A DNA stretch of 64,000 nucleotides, taken from NCBI GenBank assembly GCA_964036045.1, contig OZ038387.1:18065420-18129419 (forward strand), read 5' to 3'. Made by a program: the position numbers and the translations under genes. Below the pieces are notes generated by a model. The model was not told the DNA's origin. It was given only the letters and a program-made list of their open reading frames with translations, and did no database searches. This document shows, piece by piece, positions 10,846 through 23,900 of the stretch. The stretch comes from Eutreptiella sp. 'Long Island Sound 2002' (Eukaryota > Euglenozoa > Euglenophyceae > Eutreptiales > Eutreptiaceae). Within the stretch, counting starts at the first letter, position 1. Every line of letters begins with the position of its first letter.

Positions 10846-12378
10846 ATCCCGTTTCGGTGGTTTTGGGCCTGTGCTCCTTGCTGATTCTTGTACATGCTGG
10901 GGTTGTTGTGGTGAGTGTGCTGGATGCTGGCATGCTGGAGCTCAGATCACTCCACGCCAATGCCCTGATCTGCTGCCAAGCTGATAGGATATGTGACGCC
11001 CATCCTGTTGGCTTGTGGACCTAAGCTGCAGCCCACGATTTCAAATTGACCCACCCCAAGCCCATCATCGCAAGCAGAGCCAAAAAGTTGCACTGCACAA
11101 TATCACTGGGCATAATCAGCGATGGTCACTCCCGGCTAAATTCTGGGCAACATCTGCAACTGCACAATGCCACTGGATGACGCACCCCCTCCCCCACCCG
11201 CTGGACATCCCTTCTTCTGCAGACTCTCAGGCCTGTTTTCTCAGTACTACCTACGGGCATTGTGATCATGAAGCCTCGGTGGTCTAGAATGTAACCTATT
11301 GACATGGTTTCCTTCGTTCTCAGGGTGATGATGCAATACACAAGTGAGGAGGCTCTTGCAAGAAAATGCATCCAGTGAATTACGTGGTATCAATTTGGGA
11401 CAGGAAAAGACAGGAAAAAGCTTCAAAAAGGGTCCTTCATATTGTTCAATCAACCTCTCCATGAGTGAGGGCAAGAGCACAATCCCACTTCATGGAGTTT
11501 CAGGGAGTGAGGGCAGAAGGCCACCACCCTCCAAGCCCTTTTTTCAAAACAAATAATTGCACCCAACCCCCCCTATTCACAGGATAAGCAGAGGCTCCCA
11601 CCTGCACAGTGTAAAGGACACTGACACATAAACACTCACGCCCCTTGTACCATGGCACTTGGCTGATATTGCAAAACACACCGTCACTGATGGGCCAGCC
11701 TCAATCCAGAGAATCCTCGCAAATGCCCCGTATTGACAAATACGTATGGAGACATATTGGAATAGAGGTCTCCTGGTTTTAACAGACTGACATACACACA
11801 CACACACACACACAACAGGGGGCATAACAGGGCCCCACCAATTGGGGGGTGGGTTTATTGAAGGAACCAGCCTGAGGGGGAAGGGGAGCACATCAGATAC
11901 TGACTAGGGGGCCTGGTGAGCCATAAAATCAACCCTGGGGGGTAGGGAACCCATTGCAGGGCCGCAACCAGGGGGTTGGGGTGGGGTGGGCGGCACAAGA
12001 TGGGTGGGTGGGTGGGTGGTGGGGGGGCTGGGAGAACTTAGCCCACGCAAACTGCACCCCCCTTTTTTCACCTAAGCACCTAGATTTTGTCACCGAAAAA
12101 AATAGTTTTTTTTGCCATCTTGAAAATACTGTTTTTCAAACCCTCCCAAAAAATGCATTTTCATCAGGTTTGCCCATTTTTTGCTGTTTTTAGGGGGGTC
12201 AAATAACCATTCTTTAGTCCAAAATCAGAGGGCTTACCGGTCATTTTCCCCGAAAAAAAAGGTTGTTGGCTAATTTGAAGAATACCAATTTTTGGATCGT
12301 CTGGAAAACTATTAAAGATGGGCGCTGTTCACACATCCTGTACATGTCCACATGAAAAAATACTTATTATGGGAGGCT
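10846..12378. other. No recognisable gene; (CA)n microsatellite
   Basis: A CA repeat of about 12 units at 11789-11815 and a GGTGG-rich tract at 11998-12025. No exon supported. Confidence 0.35.
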
Positions 12379-13160
12379 GAGTGCTCGAGGCCTCGCGCAC
12401 TCAGCCAGCTGGAGTGAGATTTTCAGGCTTTTTTGAGATCACTTTTTGACATCGGAAGTGGCATGAAGCAAGGATGGAGCAAAAGCAAAACTGCAAGATT
12501 CAATATGGGTTGAAGACTTGCACAGCGGAACACTCAGTGCGCGAGGGCTCGTGCACTCAACATGCTAGAAGCATGGGTTTTTGAATACCCCTGACTACTT
12601 GCATTCTGCCGATAGCCTCCAAAAGGCTTTTTGAGATTCCTCCCTTTTGGAATCCCGTGAAAACAGTGAGCTCAAGAGTAGCAATTAGACTATCCTCCTC
12701 TAGAGCACTTGCTTCATACGTCCTGTGACCTAGCGCTTCTGACAAACTGTTGTACAGCCCCAAAAGATGGGAGGCTGGGCACCTCATTTGTAGGTAAACT
12801 AACTGAAAATCGTGTGTTTAGCAAGGACTGAGGGCAACCCGCCTTTGTAGATCTATTACACCTTACATAGTGCATGGCGTGTACAAAACGTCCATTGATT
12901 GACCACTCTTGCTGCTGACATGACCCGAACGGTACACCATGAGGCACCCATTAAGACATCAGAGCCTCATTTGGCATGCAATACTGTTTATTCAGGACCA
13001 TTGGGAAATACACATTCTGCATAATTGAGTGCGCGAGGCCTCGCGCACTCAACATGCCAAAAAAAACGTTTTTTTCATACCTCTGACTACTTGCATTCCG
13101 CTGATAGCCTAAAAAAATATATTTGAGATTCCTCCGTTTTTTAATTCTCAGTTTTCAGGT
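12379..13160. repeat. Three copies of a 24-bp GC-rich palindrome with shared flank
   Basis: The palindrome at 13027-13050 is perfect (GAGTGCGCGAGG and its mirror). One-mismatch and several-mismatch versions lie at 12379-12402 and 12535-12558. The last two share a downstream block (CAACATGC, then CTGACTACTTGCATTC and GATAGCCT), so these are copies of a repeat of about 130 bp with the palindrome at its end. Confidence 0.8.
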
Positions 13161-14040
13161 GGAAACACGCGGAAACTGCGCGTCTTTTTTTTGCACACAA
13201 ATGCCGCCCTTGAGGTGAAAAACAGGGTGCAGTTTGCGTGGGCTAAGGAGAAGAGACCATGGGTGAGAAAAGAACCTCAGCAAGGGACAAATGATAAAAT
13301 GGCTTGACGACAGGTGAGCCATGATGAGCCATACGCAAAACAACAGTGCACTTGGCCCCAAAATATGGGTCGTTGCTCTGCTTTTTGACCCCAAAGGTGA
13401 CAGGGGGCCTAGCTGGAAAGAGGGTTGCATATTGCTGTAGATATAAGCAATTGTTGATTGCATATATCGTGCAAACACCAAATCTCAGGGCAACTGTCTG
13501 TTACAGCTGTACAGGCAGGTTGCCTGGGTGTGCCCCCACCGCAGGTCTTCATGGCAAAATCAGAACTGGTGATGCTCAAGACGCAACAACAGCACCAGGA
13601 CATAGTTGAAGCAGGGTTGGGGGCGAATACTCTGGGGTCTGTGGGTCTGAAGTGCAATTCTGGGTAGAAATGATGGTCAGCAGTAGGTCAGCAGACGAAT
13701 ACAGGTGTTTTCCTGGGGGGTTATGAGGGCGATTTTTTTGGTGTTGGCACACAATCAGTTGTTTGTGCCTGGTGTCGTTGATAGATTGTTGCCTTGGGGG
13801 TGCACCCACTTGATGGTTATAGCGTTGTTTTACTTTTCAGGTAAGGGGCGATGAGTGGAACAATGAGGGCAATAGGCCAAGATGATCTCGTGAAAACCAA
13901 GTTCTGTGCTGCCTTGAAGATATTCCTCGAAACCCAAAACAGACGTTGAATTGGTTGTCTGATGCACAAATTGCTGTCAGTTTCCAGCAAACCGGGGTTG
14001 CAGTTGCAGCTGGTGCTTAAACGGGAGGAAGGGGATGGGG
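13161..14040. other. No recognisable gene
   Basis: Lies downstream of the zinc-finger gene (minus strand). A further finger exon was looked for here and not found. Confidence 0.3.
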
Positions 14041-14140
14041 GGCCTCAAAAGGTCAGGTGTGGACTCGCCACTTTGCTCCAGCCGCGCCTGCCTTCACACG
14101 GCCTTCATCGCCATCTCAGTACACTGCATGTTCGACGGGG
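14041..14140 (+). repeat. Dispersed repeat, copy 2 of 2
   Basis: About 90 percent identical to 10073-10170; followed by a G run at 14143-14154. Confidence 0.8.
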
Positions 14141-14498
14141 ATGGGGGGGGGGGGGATAGTAGTGCTGGAGGTTTGCTCGTTATTAATTCCAATTCAATAT
14201 ACTTGGGGGCATCGGACAGGGAGGATCAAGAGTGCACACAATATCCGCAGCTTTGGGGCATGGGCCAGGGCGGAGGGGCGGGACGGGGGGGGGGGGGGTC
14301 TTCCCATTTTCCCATTCAAATATGATGCTGGGTCGACCGCCAACCTCCACCAGTTGGCTGCAATCCTGCCACAGAAAACCTGAGGCTGTGCCTAGTGAGC
14401 ACTTAAAAAAAAAAAGGCAACATCTCATCCCGCCCAGACGGCCCTGCTCACACTGCATCGCTTTTCCACATGCCACTCTCCTCTCTGTGTTGAAAGCC

Positions 14499-14927
14499 TT
14501 ACAGGCTTTGGTTGGCAATCAAGCAAATCTTCTCCTTAAGAGCGACGTCCTGCAGTGCAAATGGGTAATGGCGCTGGGAAGTGATATGGTTAAGGCACGT
14601 GGTCCAGTGGGCATTGAGGCGGCCGCACTCTGGGCACCGGTAGGGAGCCCGCTGGTTGCTGATCAGGCACTGCTGCTCCTTGTCCTTCTCCTCAAATGGA
14701 TGGTGCCGTTCCTGAGCCAAGTGCTCCAGACATAAATTCCACCGTGTGAACAGCTGTCCACACTGCGGGCACCGGTACTTAATAGTCTTGAAGGGCCCGC
14801 CCTCACCGCGTGGCTCGGGATCCGTGGGGTGGTTTTCAACACGGCACAGCTCATGCCGCAGCACACCCTTGACCGAGTAGGGGTAATGCCTTTCGGTCTC
14901 CAGATGCTCCAGGCAATCACCCCACAC
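14499..14927 (-). CDS. Zinc-finger gene exon 8 (residues 1329-1470)
   Basis: Acceptor CTCCCACAG. Opens with VWGDCLEHLETERHYP, the second half of finger 2 (H1336, H1342). Finger 3 is C1381, C1384, H1397, H1403; finger 4 is C1426, C1429, H1442, H1448. All three share C-x2-C-x12-H-x5-H, a Trp in the loop and a Cys three residues before the first His, and end in RHYP or RHHP. The stop is TAA. GTAAGG overlaps the stop codon, so a further exon cannot be excluded. Confidence 0.8.
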   Translation of the reverse strand: MWGDCLEHLETERHYPYSVKGVLRHELCRVENHPTDPEPRGEGGPFKTIKYRCPQCGQLFTRWNLCLEHLAQERHHPFEEKDKEQQCLISNQRAPYRCPECGRLNAHWTTCLNHITSQRHYPFALQDVALKEKICLIANQSL

Positions 14928-17900
14928 CTGTGGGAGGGGCAGAAAGAATCGCAAACAGTTGTGGGGGCTCTAAGATGGCTACAAAGGTTTGGGAGGGTGA
15001 GAAAGAGTTGGAAAAGCCGGGAAGGGTTGGAAAGGGTTGGACCTGGGGTTGAAGAGAGCTGGGAAGGGCTGAAGAAGGTGGGGAATGGTTGGGGAGGGTC
15101 GGAGAGAGGCAAGTGTGTCAGCTCACTGCGACCGATATTTACCCCCCCAACCCACAAAACAGGAGAAACGGGCAAGCAGGAAAACCAGGGGGCAAATAGG
15201 GGCACCTGGGGGGGGGGGGGGGGATGGATGAAGATGGAAGAACAAAAACACAGCCCCACTTCTACTCCAGCTAAACTAGACATGGAGCAGCAGGATGGCT
15301 CTGCTGTCAAGAGCAGTAGTCGGATGCTTCTGCTAGATAACACCACTAGGAGCATCTGACAACTACTCTTGACTTTGGCAGTCTTCCAGTTGTAGCCAAG
15401 CCATGCTCATTCAACGTTCCTTGAAAATGCTTTCATCAAAAAGTCCTTCCTGTTTGAGGAACTCCAACACATCGTACATGATGGATACATCTAGGGCATT
15501 GTGGTGTCTGCTGTTGTGAACAGACTTGCTACTAGTGTGCGGCAAACCACACGTCGGCACACGCCAGCCCACCTCCCTGCCAGACTTCGGCAGACGCAGA
15601 ACCACCCCCTTGCCAGTCGTCGCCAGACACCTGTCACATGCCATGGGAAAAATGTCGGGCACATCCAAACAGTTTAGTACTTGGCCCAGGTGTGGTAAGC
15701 TGCTCTGTGCACCACAGTGGAAATTGCTGATGCCAGGAATTGAACCAGAGACATCTCAGCCAGGATTGCACTGTTTAACCACTGGAGTACGGGCCATCCC
15801 TAGCAAATTACTGCTCAGGGGTGGTATTGATATTCGGTCCGATATCTTTTTCAATCATTTTTCAGATCTCCTGAAAATTCCGAGTGTTTTGAGTGTAGAC
15901 ACAAGGGGTGAAAAAACAGTTCCCTTGGGGGGGGGGGGGGGGGGGTCGGTGTAAAGGGCCTGGGTTGGCACGCGGGCTCAAAGGGGGGGGGGGGGTATGC
16001 TGGTAAGGTGCAAAAAACAGCACAAGGGAAGAAAAAAAAATTCGCCGTTCATAGTCGCCACCGTCGGCACACGCCAACCCACCTCCCTGCCAGACGACGG
16101 CAGACGCAGAACCTTTTCTGTGCCGGATGCCGCCAGACACAAACCCAACCACCCGCCGCACACTAGCATCAAGTCTGGTTGTGAATCTTGCTGATGTGCC
16201 CAGGTCACACAAGAGACATGGCACTGGACACTGATTGTACTTCACGGTAACCGATCTGCCTGTATGGAAACCTGGTGTCTGAAAACGTGTTTACTTGGGC
16301 AATGTAAACTCAGCGACTGTGCGGTGAGTTCTCCTGTTGCCTGGTGTTGATTGAGGCATTTGTGTGTCTGCCGGGGCCTGGGAATGACAAGCGCGGCTTT
16401 GTTAGTCAGAGTGGCGTGTTAGTTACACTGCCCTCCTCTGCCGGTCCGCAGGCTTCACAAGCACCCATGGCTGCGAGTTCAGAGGGTCTCCACCACTGAT
16501 GAGGCTCAAAAGTTCCGACCTAACCCGACCCATGCCCCAAGGGGGGCTCCTTGCCGTCACCGACCTCGGGCACCCCTGTCTGCGGTGCGTTTGGGTGAGA
16601 GGCAGGAAGCTGGGGAGGTGGGGGCGATTCCAGACCTAAGGTTTTACGTCCCAAAATGTCACGAAAACGTATTTCAACATTGGACTTTCGTCCTGAAGAA
16701 ATTTGGTCGACCCCCTGAGACCCGGGAGCGGGGCTGGTCGGTCTGTAAAGGCGTTCACTTTTTTGTTTTTTGCACTCAGAACCGCCGCCAGCCACCGCTC
16801 AAGTGACTGTCAGACTGCTGTCGGTTACCCTCTAACCTACGCGCTTACCTTCCAGCTGTTGAGCTGCGTTTGACGGACACCAGCAATTTTTTGTTTGCTC
16901 TTCAGGACCGCCCTGGGCGTGGGACCGGTCCGACTGGGCCCCTTGGCCACAATGGCCAGGGGTCCAGCTGTAGGCGACATGACCTTGGCCGTACTCCTAT
17001 CCATGCAGCTGAACACAGATTCTTTGACCGCCCCCCCCCCATCATTCTTCAAAACTTCGCATTGCCCAGTATCCCTCCCTTTGAGGGTCCAGAGGATTGG
17101 AGGCAGTGCGGGAGGCTGGACCTCGAAACCTTTGCCGCACTGGAGGCAGCTGAATTTCTTTGTTGGGAGAGGCTCCTGCGCCAGTCGACAGCGAATAGGG
17201 TATGCGTGCGCGCGGGACAGATGCCACAGGCACCGTGGCAGAGACGCAAAGAGGCTTGGGCACTCCGGACACTGCCATGGGAATGTCCCAAGTGTCGTGT
17301 CGATGGGGGCCTGCAGACTCTCGGCCGGGGATGCAGCAGCGGGGGTTGCGGGCGGCGCAACGTGCGCCTTCGGCGGTTGGTTGCCCCCCCAGTCCATGCC
17401 GCCTTTGCTGCCCTTGCCTCTGCCTCGATCCCCGTGTTCCCTCCGGCCTCGTTGCCAGCCCCAGTCCCGGTCCCGGTCGTAAGAATCGCTGTGCCGCGGC
17501 CCCGGGGCACGGCTGTCGGTGGGTTGGGCGCGCGTCGCGGAGGTTGGTAGTGGCCGAGAAGGGCCCGGGGCAACCGGGGGGCCCAGCAGTGCCTCAACGT
17601 CGAGCGAGGGCTTTGGCTTCTTGGGGGGTGGCTCGCCCTTGTCGCGCTTCGGCGCCAAATTGAAGTCGTCGTCGTCCATGATCATAATGTCTGCAATGTC
17701 ATCCCCGATGTCGAAGTCGGGGCTCAGCGACCGCGCCCGGGGCCGTGTGGGCAGTGCCGATTCGCGAATGGGGGGCGGCGCCGGCGCACTCAGGCCCGTC
17801 CGGGGCTTCAAGATGTTCAACAACGAATTCAGGTCGTCGTCCGGTGCGGGGGAGGGCGACCGGTCACGGGGCTTGGGGGCCCGCTCCCGGCCCCGGTCCT

Positions 17901-20900
17901 TCTCCTTGCGCTTGGTTTGGCGCCGCAGCGCGCGGACTGTCTGCTGCGCCAGTGCATCCGTTGCGTCCCTGGAACGTGCCGGACATGCAATGCCCCTCCC
18001 GATGTGGGCAATCAGCACAATGTCAATGGCTGTCCCACAGAAAAACACCTGCACCCCCTGTGCACGCACACAGAGGGTGTGCAAGTAGTGGACAAGCCAG
18101 CAAATATGCAGCAAATGGAATCATCACGGGCACCTCCCTCACAGTTTTTCACTGAATAGGAAATTGTGGCTAAATCCATTTCTATTCTCTCTCAGCCACA
18201 CCCATCCAGCATCCTGAAAAGCGCAGCTGTTTCTGGTTACCCAAAGGGCAGATCCTTGGGGGCACCAACAGTTACCAACGTTGTTAACAAAACCCCTGGA
18301 AGAACGAATGACCTTGTTCAACAAAAGCGTCCCCAACGATGTTCTGTGAGGCCCTCCAGCCTCCTCGGCCCGTCACCTGAGACCCAGACAAAATCCAGCC
18401 AACCCCCCCCCCCCCGTGTGACATTCCGTCTGGTTGTTGTTTCTTTACGGGCCCGGGACAGTCACCCGTTCTTCGCTTCGAATGTTGCGTCGGGTTGCTG
18501 CTTTCTGTTGGTCACTGCGGCCGGTGCTCCTGCTGGTGTCGTTGCCGCATTTGCGGAGCCCAGTGGTTGGTGTGCTGGGGCTGTGCTGGATGTGGCAGGA
18601 TGTGCCGTTTGCGCATCAGTGGTGCCCAGTAGTTGGCGTATTGAGGTTGTACTGGTTGTTGCGGGGTTCGTTTGACTGTTCTTGCTGTCCACATACCTCC
18701 GTCCTAAGGCCGTCCATAACCTGCCTCACTGTGTTTCTGTGTGTGCGAGGCCCAGGTGCCCTGCTTCTCCATGCATTGTCCCGGCCGTCCACCACATGTC
18801 CCTTTCCCCCTCATGGCTGGTCTGCCCCTGGTGGGCTACTCCTCCTATTGTGCAAACAGCCCATCTCGGCTGCGGGAGACACCCCCCACCTGATGCCGGT
18901 TGAGCAGGGGTTGCGCTGGCACCCCGTAGCAGCGGGGCTGGCTGGCCAGGCCATCCCCTGTGTTGTCGCCCCCCATGCGCATGCTCTCCCATCCCCTACA
19001 TTCCGGTTTCCTGTTTCCGCTGTCCTGGTTGCCCCCCCCCCCCCCCCCTCCCCCCCCCCAGGTGGAAGAGGATAGGATTTCCAACACAGCAGGTCTGGGC
19101 GGGCCTCTGAAGGGCCGCTATCCAGCAAATCATAACTTGCCTGCGCCCACTTCTCCATCTTGGTTGTTCAGTGGGCGATTCGGTGAAAAACCTGCATCAA
19201 CACCAATCTGTTGTCTGTTTGATTGTGCTTTACCATCTCCAAAACCACCCATTGTAAACAATCTATACGTTCTGCTAAAAGCTCTAGCAGAAACAGAACC
19301 AACCAGTCCAAATAAAATCAAAAATCTTTCTTGTGATCTCGGAGGAAAATCAGACCAGAACAAGACTAAGAAAATCAAACCCCTGTTGACGTGGGCCACT
19401 GCGCTCATCAGCTGCTGAGAGGTTCTCACCAGAGTGTTGTGTGGAACAGTTTTGGACGTTCCATGGCACTGGAGAGGCGATCTCTATGACGAATGGTCTG
19501 TGAAAAAGGCGAATGCTGTGCTGCAAGACGGACAACTGTGGCCGATGAGCCTTAATGAGCGAAACTCTGGGTATGTGCTCTTACTAGGACAGTCCTTGGT
19601 GGAAATTCGGACTGCGGTACGCCGAACATCAACAGAGCACCGGCCGATCAGCAACTGCTGTCGGTCACCGGCGTTCAGTTGACCATCAGCGACCGTTGGC
19701 CAATCAGTTGAGGGCCACCGCGTTTGCGCAATCGCTCCTGGGGGACAGCTCTGGTTCTCTGCCTTGTGTCATTTTTGAATCGGATTGCCGCAATTCTGTT
19801 CACGGTACCTGACAGCACTGTCTATGTTCATACTTCTTCATGGCTAACAGTGGCGCAATAGAATTTAGGACCGTGTATACATTGAGACAAGCTTATAAAC
19901 CACCAACAGCACCCTCAACAACGGAGGGCGAGGCCGGAGAAGTGGTGGCAGGTGTGCAGGGCAGGAACCTGTTGAAGTGGGTGCCAGGCAGCGCCACGAA
20001 ATGCCCGAGCTGCGCGAACAAGCGCTTGAGCTTCTCTTCGCAGTACGAACCAACTCGGCCCGTTTTAAACGCGTCGCGGACCACCATCGCGTACCCTACC
20101 ACTGGCCGGTGCTTGAACGGTTCAGTGCATGGCTGCTGCTGCTGCCACAAAAGGGCATAGAATCGGACCAGGAACTCCAGCATGCCCAAAGCCGTGAGGT
20201 CGTGGTTGAAATCTCGAAACGACACCTTCTCCAACACGTTGAACACGCACGCCAGCAGCAGCGCATGGCTGCCGGTTGCCCCCTCGCCATCATCTTCGTC
20301 CACGTACTCCGAGTATACGGCTATGGGCTGCAGCGCAATGATTTTCTCCAGCATCGGGAGCACATCCTCCGTCAGCTCCTGCGGGGTCACCGCACTTCTT
20401 GTCTCCTGCCTGATTACGAACACTTTCAATTCGTCCCGGTGGATGTCACTGTCAGGAATCAACACATCGCGGTGCCTTCTGGACGACCCCCGCTGGTTCT
20501 TTACCTTCTCCTAAAATGCATGCAACACTCAGGTTCTCCATGCGTTGCTGGCTACATGCGAGACAGCCCGACTGGGTTCCACTGGTTGTTGTCATGTGAC
20601 CCAATGGACATTGCGCAGCACACTGGGACTTTCAGGTGCAAAGGTGCAAGTGGAGTGCAGGGCAGGCGGATTGTTGGTGCAGGTGGACGGGGCGGCAAGC
20701 TGGCAGCCGGACTACAGGGGCAGGCTTACTAGGAGGGGGGGCTGTTGTGGCGCATGGGTATGATGGATAGAATGAATCCACTGTTTCTTGTCTGTGGTGC
20801 ATGTTGTGAAGGTGGGACGATTCCAGGAATTCGGAATTACTGTGATGGGTCCAGTCTTCTGGCCTCCTGCCCGCTGTAATGGAGCCCTTCCTCTGGCGCC

Positions 20901-23900
20901 AACACTCAATAGAGGCTCAAAGCCTTCACAAAGCCGCACGATCCGGAGCCCAGCCCAGAAGGCATGATTGGCAAGGCTCAGATCAAATCCCCATGGGTGG
21001 ACATGCGCAGCGACGAGGTTTCTGATTAATGGAAATTTCAGGAGGAGACTCGCATTTTGTGCGTTTGTGGTCTGGGTTGGGGTTTTCGTTGGAGATTTGA
21101 CTGAGGACAATTGGAAACAATATGGAATACTTTCCCCACCATCATGCCAAAAAAAAGTCATATTTGCATGACTGGATATTTTTAGCATGGATCTGGCACC
21201 CACTATCCATAGAAAGCAGGCAGAGGGACAGGCATACAGTGCAGCGCATCGCATGCAGACATCGAACCATCACCCACTGCATCATCGGCGCTATGCAGCA
21301 TCAGCCTGTGCAATTTTTGTACAGTGCATGCAGGCCACTTATGTGCAGACATGCGCCCCTGTCAGCAGCTCCTCTCCCGCACCTCACTGGGGTAGCCCAC
21401 AGGGCCAGAGGGCAGGGTCACCCACCTGCTGATCCCAAACCCATCGTCCTGCATATCAGCGATTTGGACCTGCCCCTATGGCTTGGCGAAGACTGCAACA
21501 TGCTGGCACACAGGGGCCATGGATTATTACGCAGTTGGATGATACAGAAAAGGGGGGTGGGCTCATTGGAATACTAGACAAGATGCACAAGAGAAAAGCT
21601 GTTGGATTGCCACGGCACATAATGACACACATGCAAAGCGGTTCGCATCAAACACATAGATCTGCGGCAGCATCAGCTCTCAGCAGCATCAGCTCAAGGT
21701 AGCATCAGCACAATTCTGCACCACTCCCACCATCATTCGTGTTGTGTCGAAACACAAAGGGCATCAGTCCATGGGTGCTCATATAGATACCACAGCGTGG
21801 GGAATGTTCTTTGGCACCCCTTGCCTTTTTTTTTTTGGCTCAGACCAGGGTGAGCTGGCGTAGCCTGCTCACTTCACAGTACTCGGGGTGACCCCTCGGA
21901 ATCAAGGTTCCGAGCTGTCTAGTGCTACGATGACCCCACAAATGACTGTGGTAGCGGATCTGACACGTAGTGAGGATTTGCTGAGTCTGAAACCAGGTTA
22001 TGCAGTGGGAGACTTCTTTGGCACCCCTTTTTACATTCACAAACCCCAAGCAATCTTCACATCCCGTCAACCCAAACTGCGCGGGGTGAGGGTGGGGGCT
22101 GGCCTGTGCTTGGAGGGTGTTGTGGGGGGGAGGGGGGGGCAAAGGTTTGTGGACCAGAAAAGCCCCAAAGAAAATTTTCCTTTAGTAAATTTCATGTGTT
22201 CCCACGCTGTGAAATTCGATGGCCAAGTGTTTTTGCCCTCGGAAAGCCAAATTACCCTCACGACGTGCTTTGGCGCATGCCAAACGCCCTCCTGGCGCCA
22301 CGTACCTTGACATCTAAGATGCATTGAGCCCTGTCCTGCAGCAGCACATTTTTTTTACATGGGTGCCCCCCCACCCCGCATGCGGCAGTGGCAGAGTGTT
22401 CAAAATGAGTGACGCTTTGATGGACCTCAGCAATGCTGATTCCATTCTCAACGGACCACTGTAGACAACAGTCTGCTTATAGCCACACTTGACTTGCGTG
22501 TGCATGCGCATGTAAGTGCACGCACGCGCCTGAACACTTGGATCTGAGGGTGAGCAAAAAGGACCTGCAGTATGGCCAGCACCCGCCTTTTCTGAAGCTT
22601 GGCAAGTTCTGCTTTCTTCGACTCATATTCCCTTTCCAAAACAGTCCTCCGACTGTGCGACGCCTGAAGCATATCATGAAGTGTGGCCTGCAAACTCCGC
22701 TGTAGCGTAATGATCTCCCGTTCCAGATCGTCCCGTTGCCCCTTGTTGCCGTACCGCGAATGGTCCTTCATCTTGCTGACCTCCTTGTCTCCAATCCCTA
22801 TGGCTGTTGCCCAAGTAAATCTGCCGGCCCACTGCTTCTCCCAATCCGTTTCCCAACTCTTCTGCCACTGGATCTCCAGCTCCTGATTCCAGAACTGATC
22901 AAACAGCCCATCCCTAGTCAGAATAAGCCAAGTGTGTGATGAGGGTGTAAGGGGCGAGGATTAGGAGGTGGTGAGGTATGAGGAAGGGTGGGGGATCGAA
23001 TGCGGCACGACTAGCTTTGTGTTCTGGGCAGCGGGTGTTCTGGCCCTCCCTTCTTCTTTCTAGCTGGTCAGCTAGTAGCGTGTGCTTCCCATGCATCTGC
23101 AGGCTCTGGCCGGGTGATGGACAGCGTTGTCAAGGTTGCCAAGATTGTCAGTGTGTCCCCTCAGCAGCACCAACACTCGCCAATCCTTATATCATCCCTA
23201 TATCAATCCCTATATCGTTGGAATCCGCACAAATCCAACTGGGGGGGGGGTATTGTATTGGTTCCAGTTTACACGAGGAAATTGCGAATACGAGTGGGGA
23301 AGCACATTTTTGGTAGGTGAGATTGGAACCTTTGTCCCTCTACTCACAAGCCCTGCTTCTGCCCTGCTTCTGCCCCTTGGCATCCCTCTCATGCTGGCAC
23401 CGGCATGCCTCACACAAATTCTTTCCTTAAGCAGTAGCCTTATGCGGGAGGAGCTGAACCCGTCGAACCTGCGAAACCCGCCCAATGCCGCGATTCGATT
23501 TCCGGCTTGGATGCCCCATTTCTGGGGCCCCATTTCTGGACCCCCTTCTAACCTGAGGGTCAGACCCAAAAACCCAAGTTTGAGCCCTCAACCCGGCTTT
23601 CTGGCCTTGGATTTGTCAGTTCCATTTTCGATCACAAACAAGGACATGTGAACATTCTACCAAATTGCAACAGGGACGCATGCAGTGTCTTCGAGAGGCA
23701 TGCAGGCAAATGAATCAAAATCAAGAAGGGCTGGCTGAGCATCCTAAAGAAGGGGATGCAGATGATGAGGAAGACTGATGCAACAGTGCGACCTTCAGCA
23801 TCCTCTGCAATGACTCCCTCTCCCTAAAGGCTACGATCCTCGTCGAATTTCCTTTTTTCCACTCAATTGCAAACACTGCGCTTGTTGCGGCCCGTTTTTG

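Larger units (their letters stand above)
14928..17121 (-). other. Intron 7 of the zinc-finger gene
   Basis: Splits finger 2 in phase 0. Contains G runs at 15209, 15928 and 15980, a tRNA-like sequence (15727-15800), a duplicated block (15553-15640 and 16066-16150) and a minus-strand frame (15411-15668) ending HHNALDVSIMYDVLEFLKQ, which looks protein-like but is not part of the model; it may be an alternative or foreign exon. Confidence 0.6.

Noticed and set aside
17202-18155. Plus-strand ORFs of 130-226 codons opposite exon 7
   Set aside because: Shadows of the GC-rich minus-strand exon; they cross its splice sites and lack domains.
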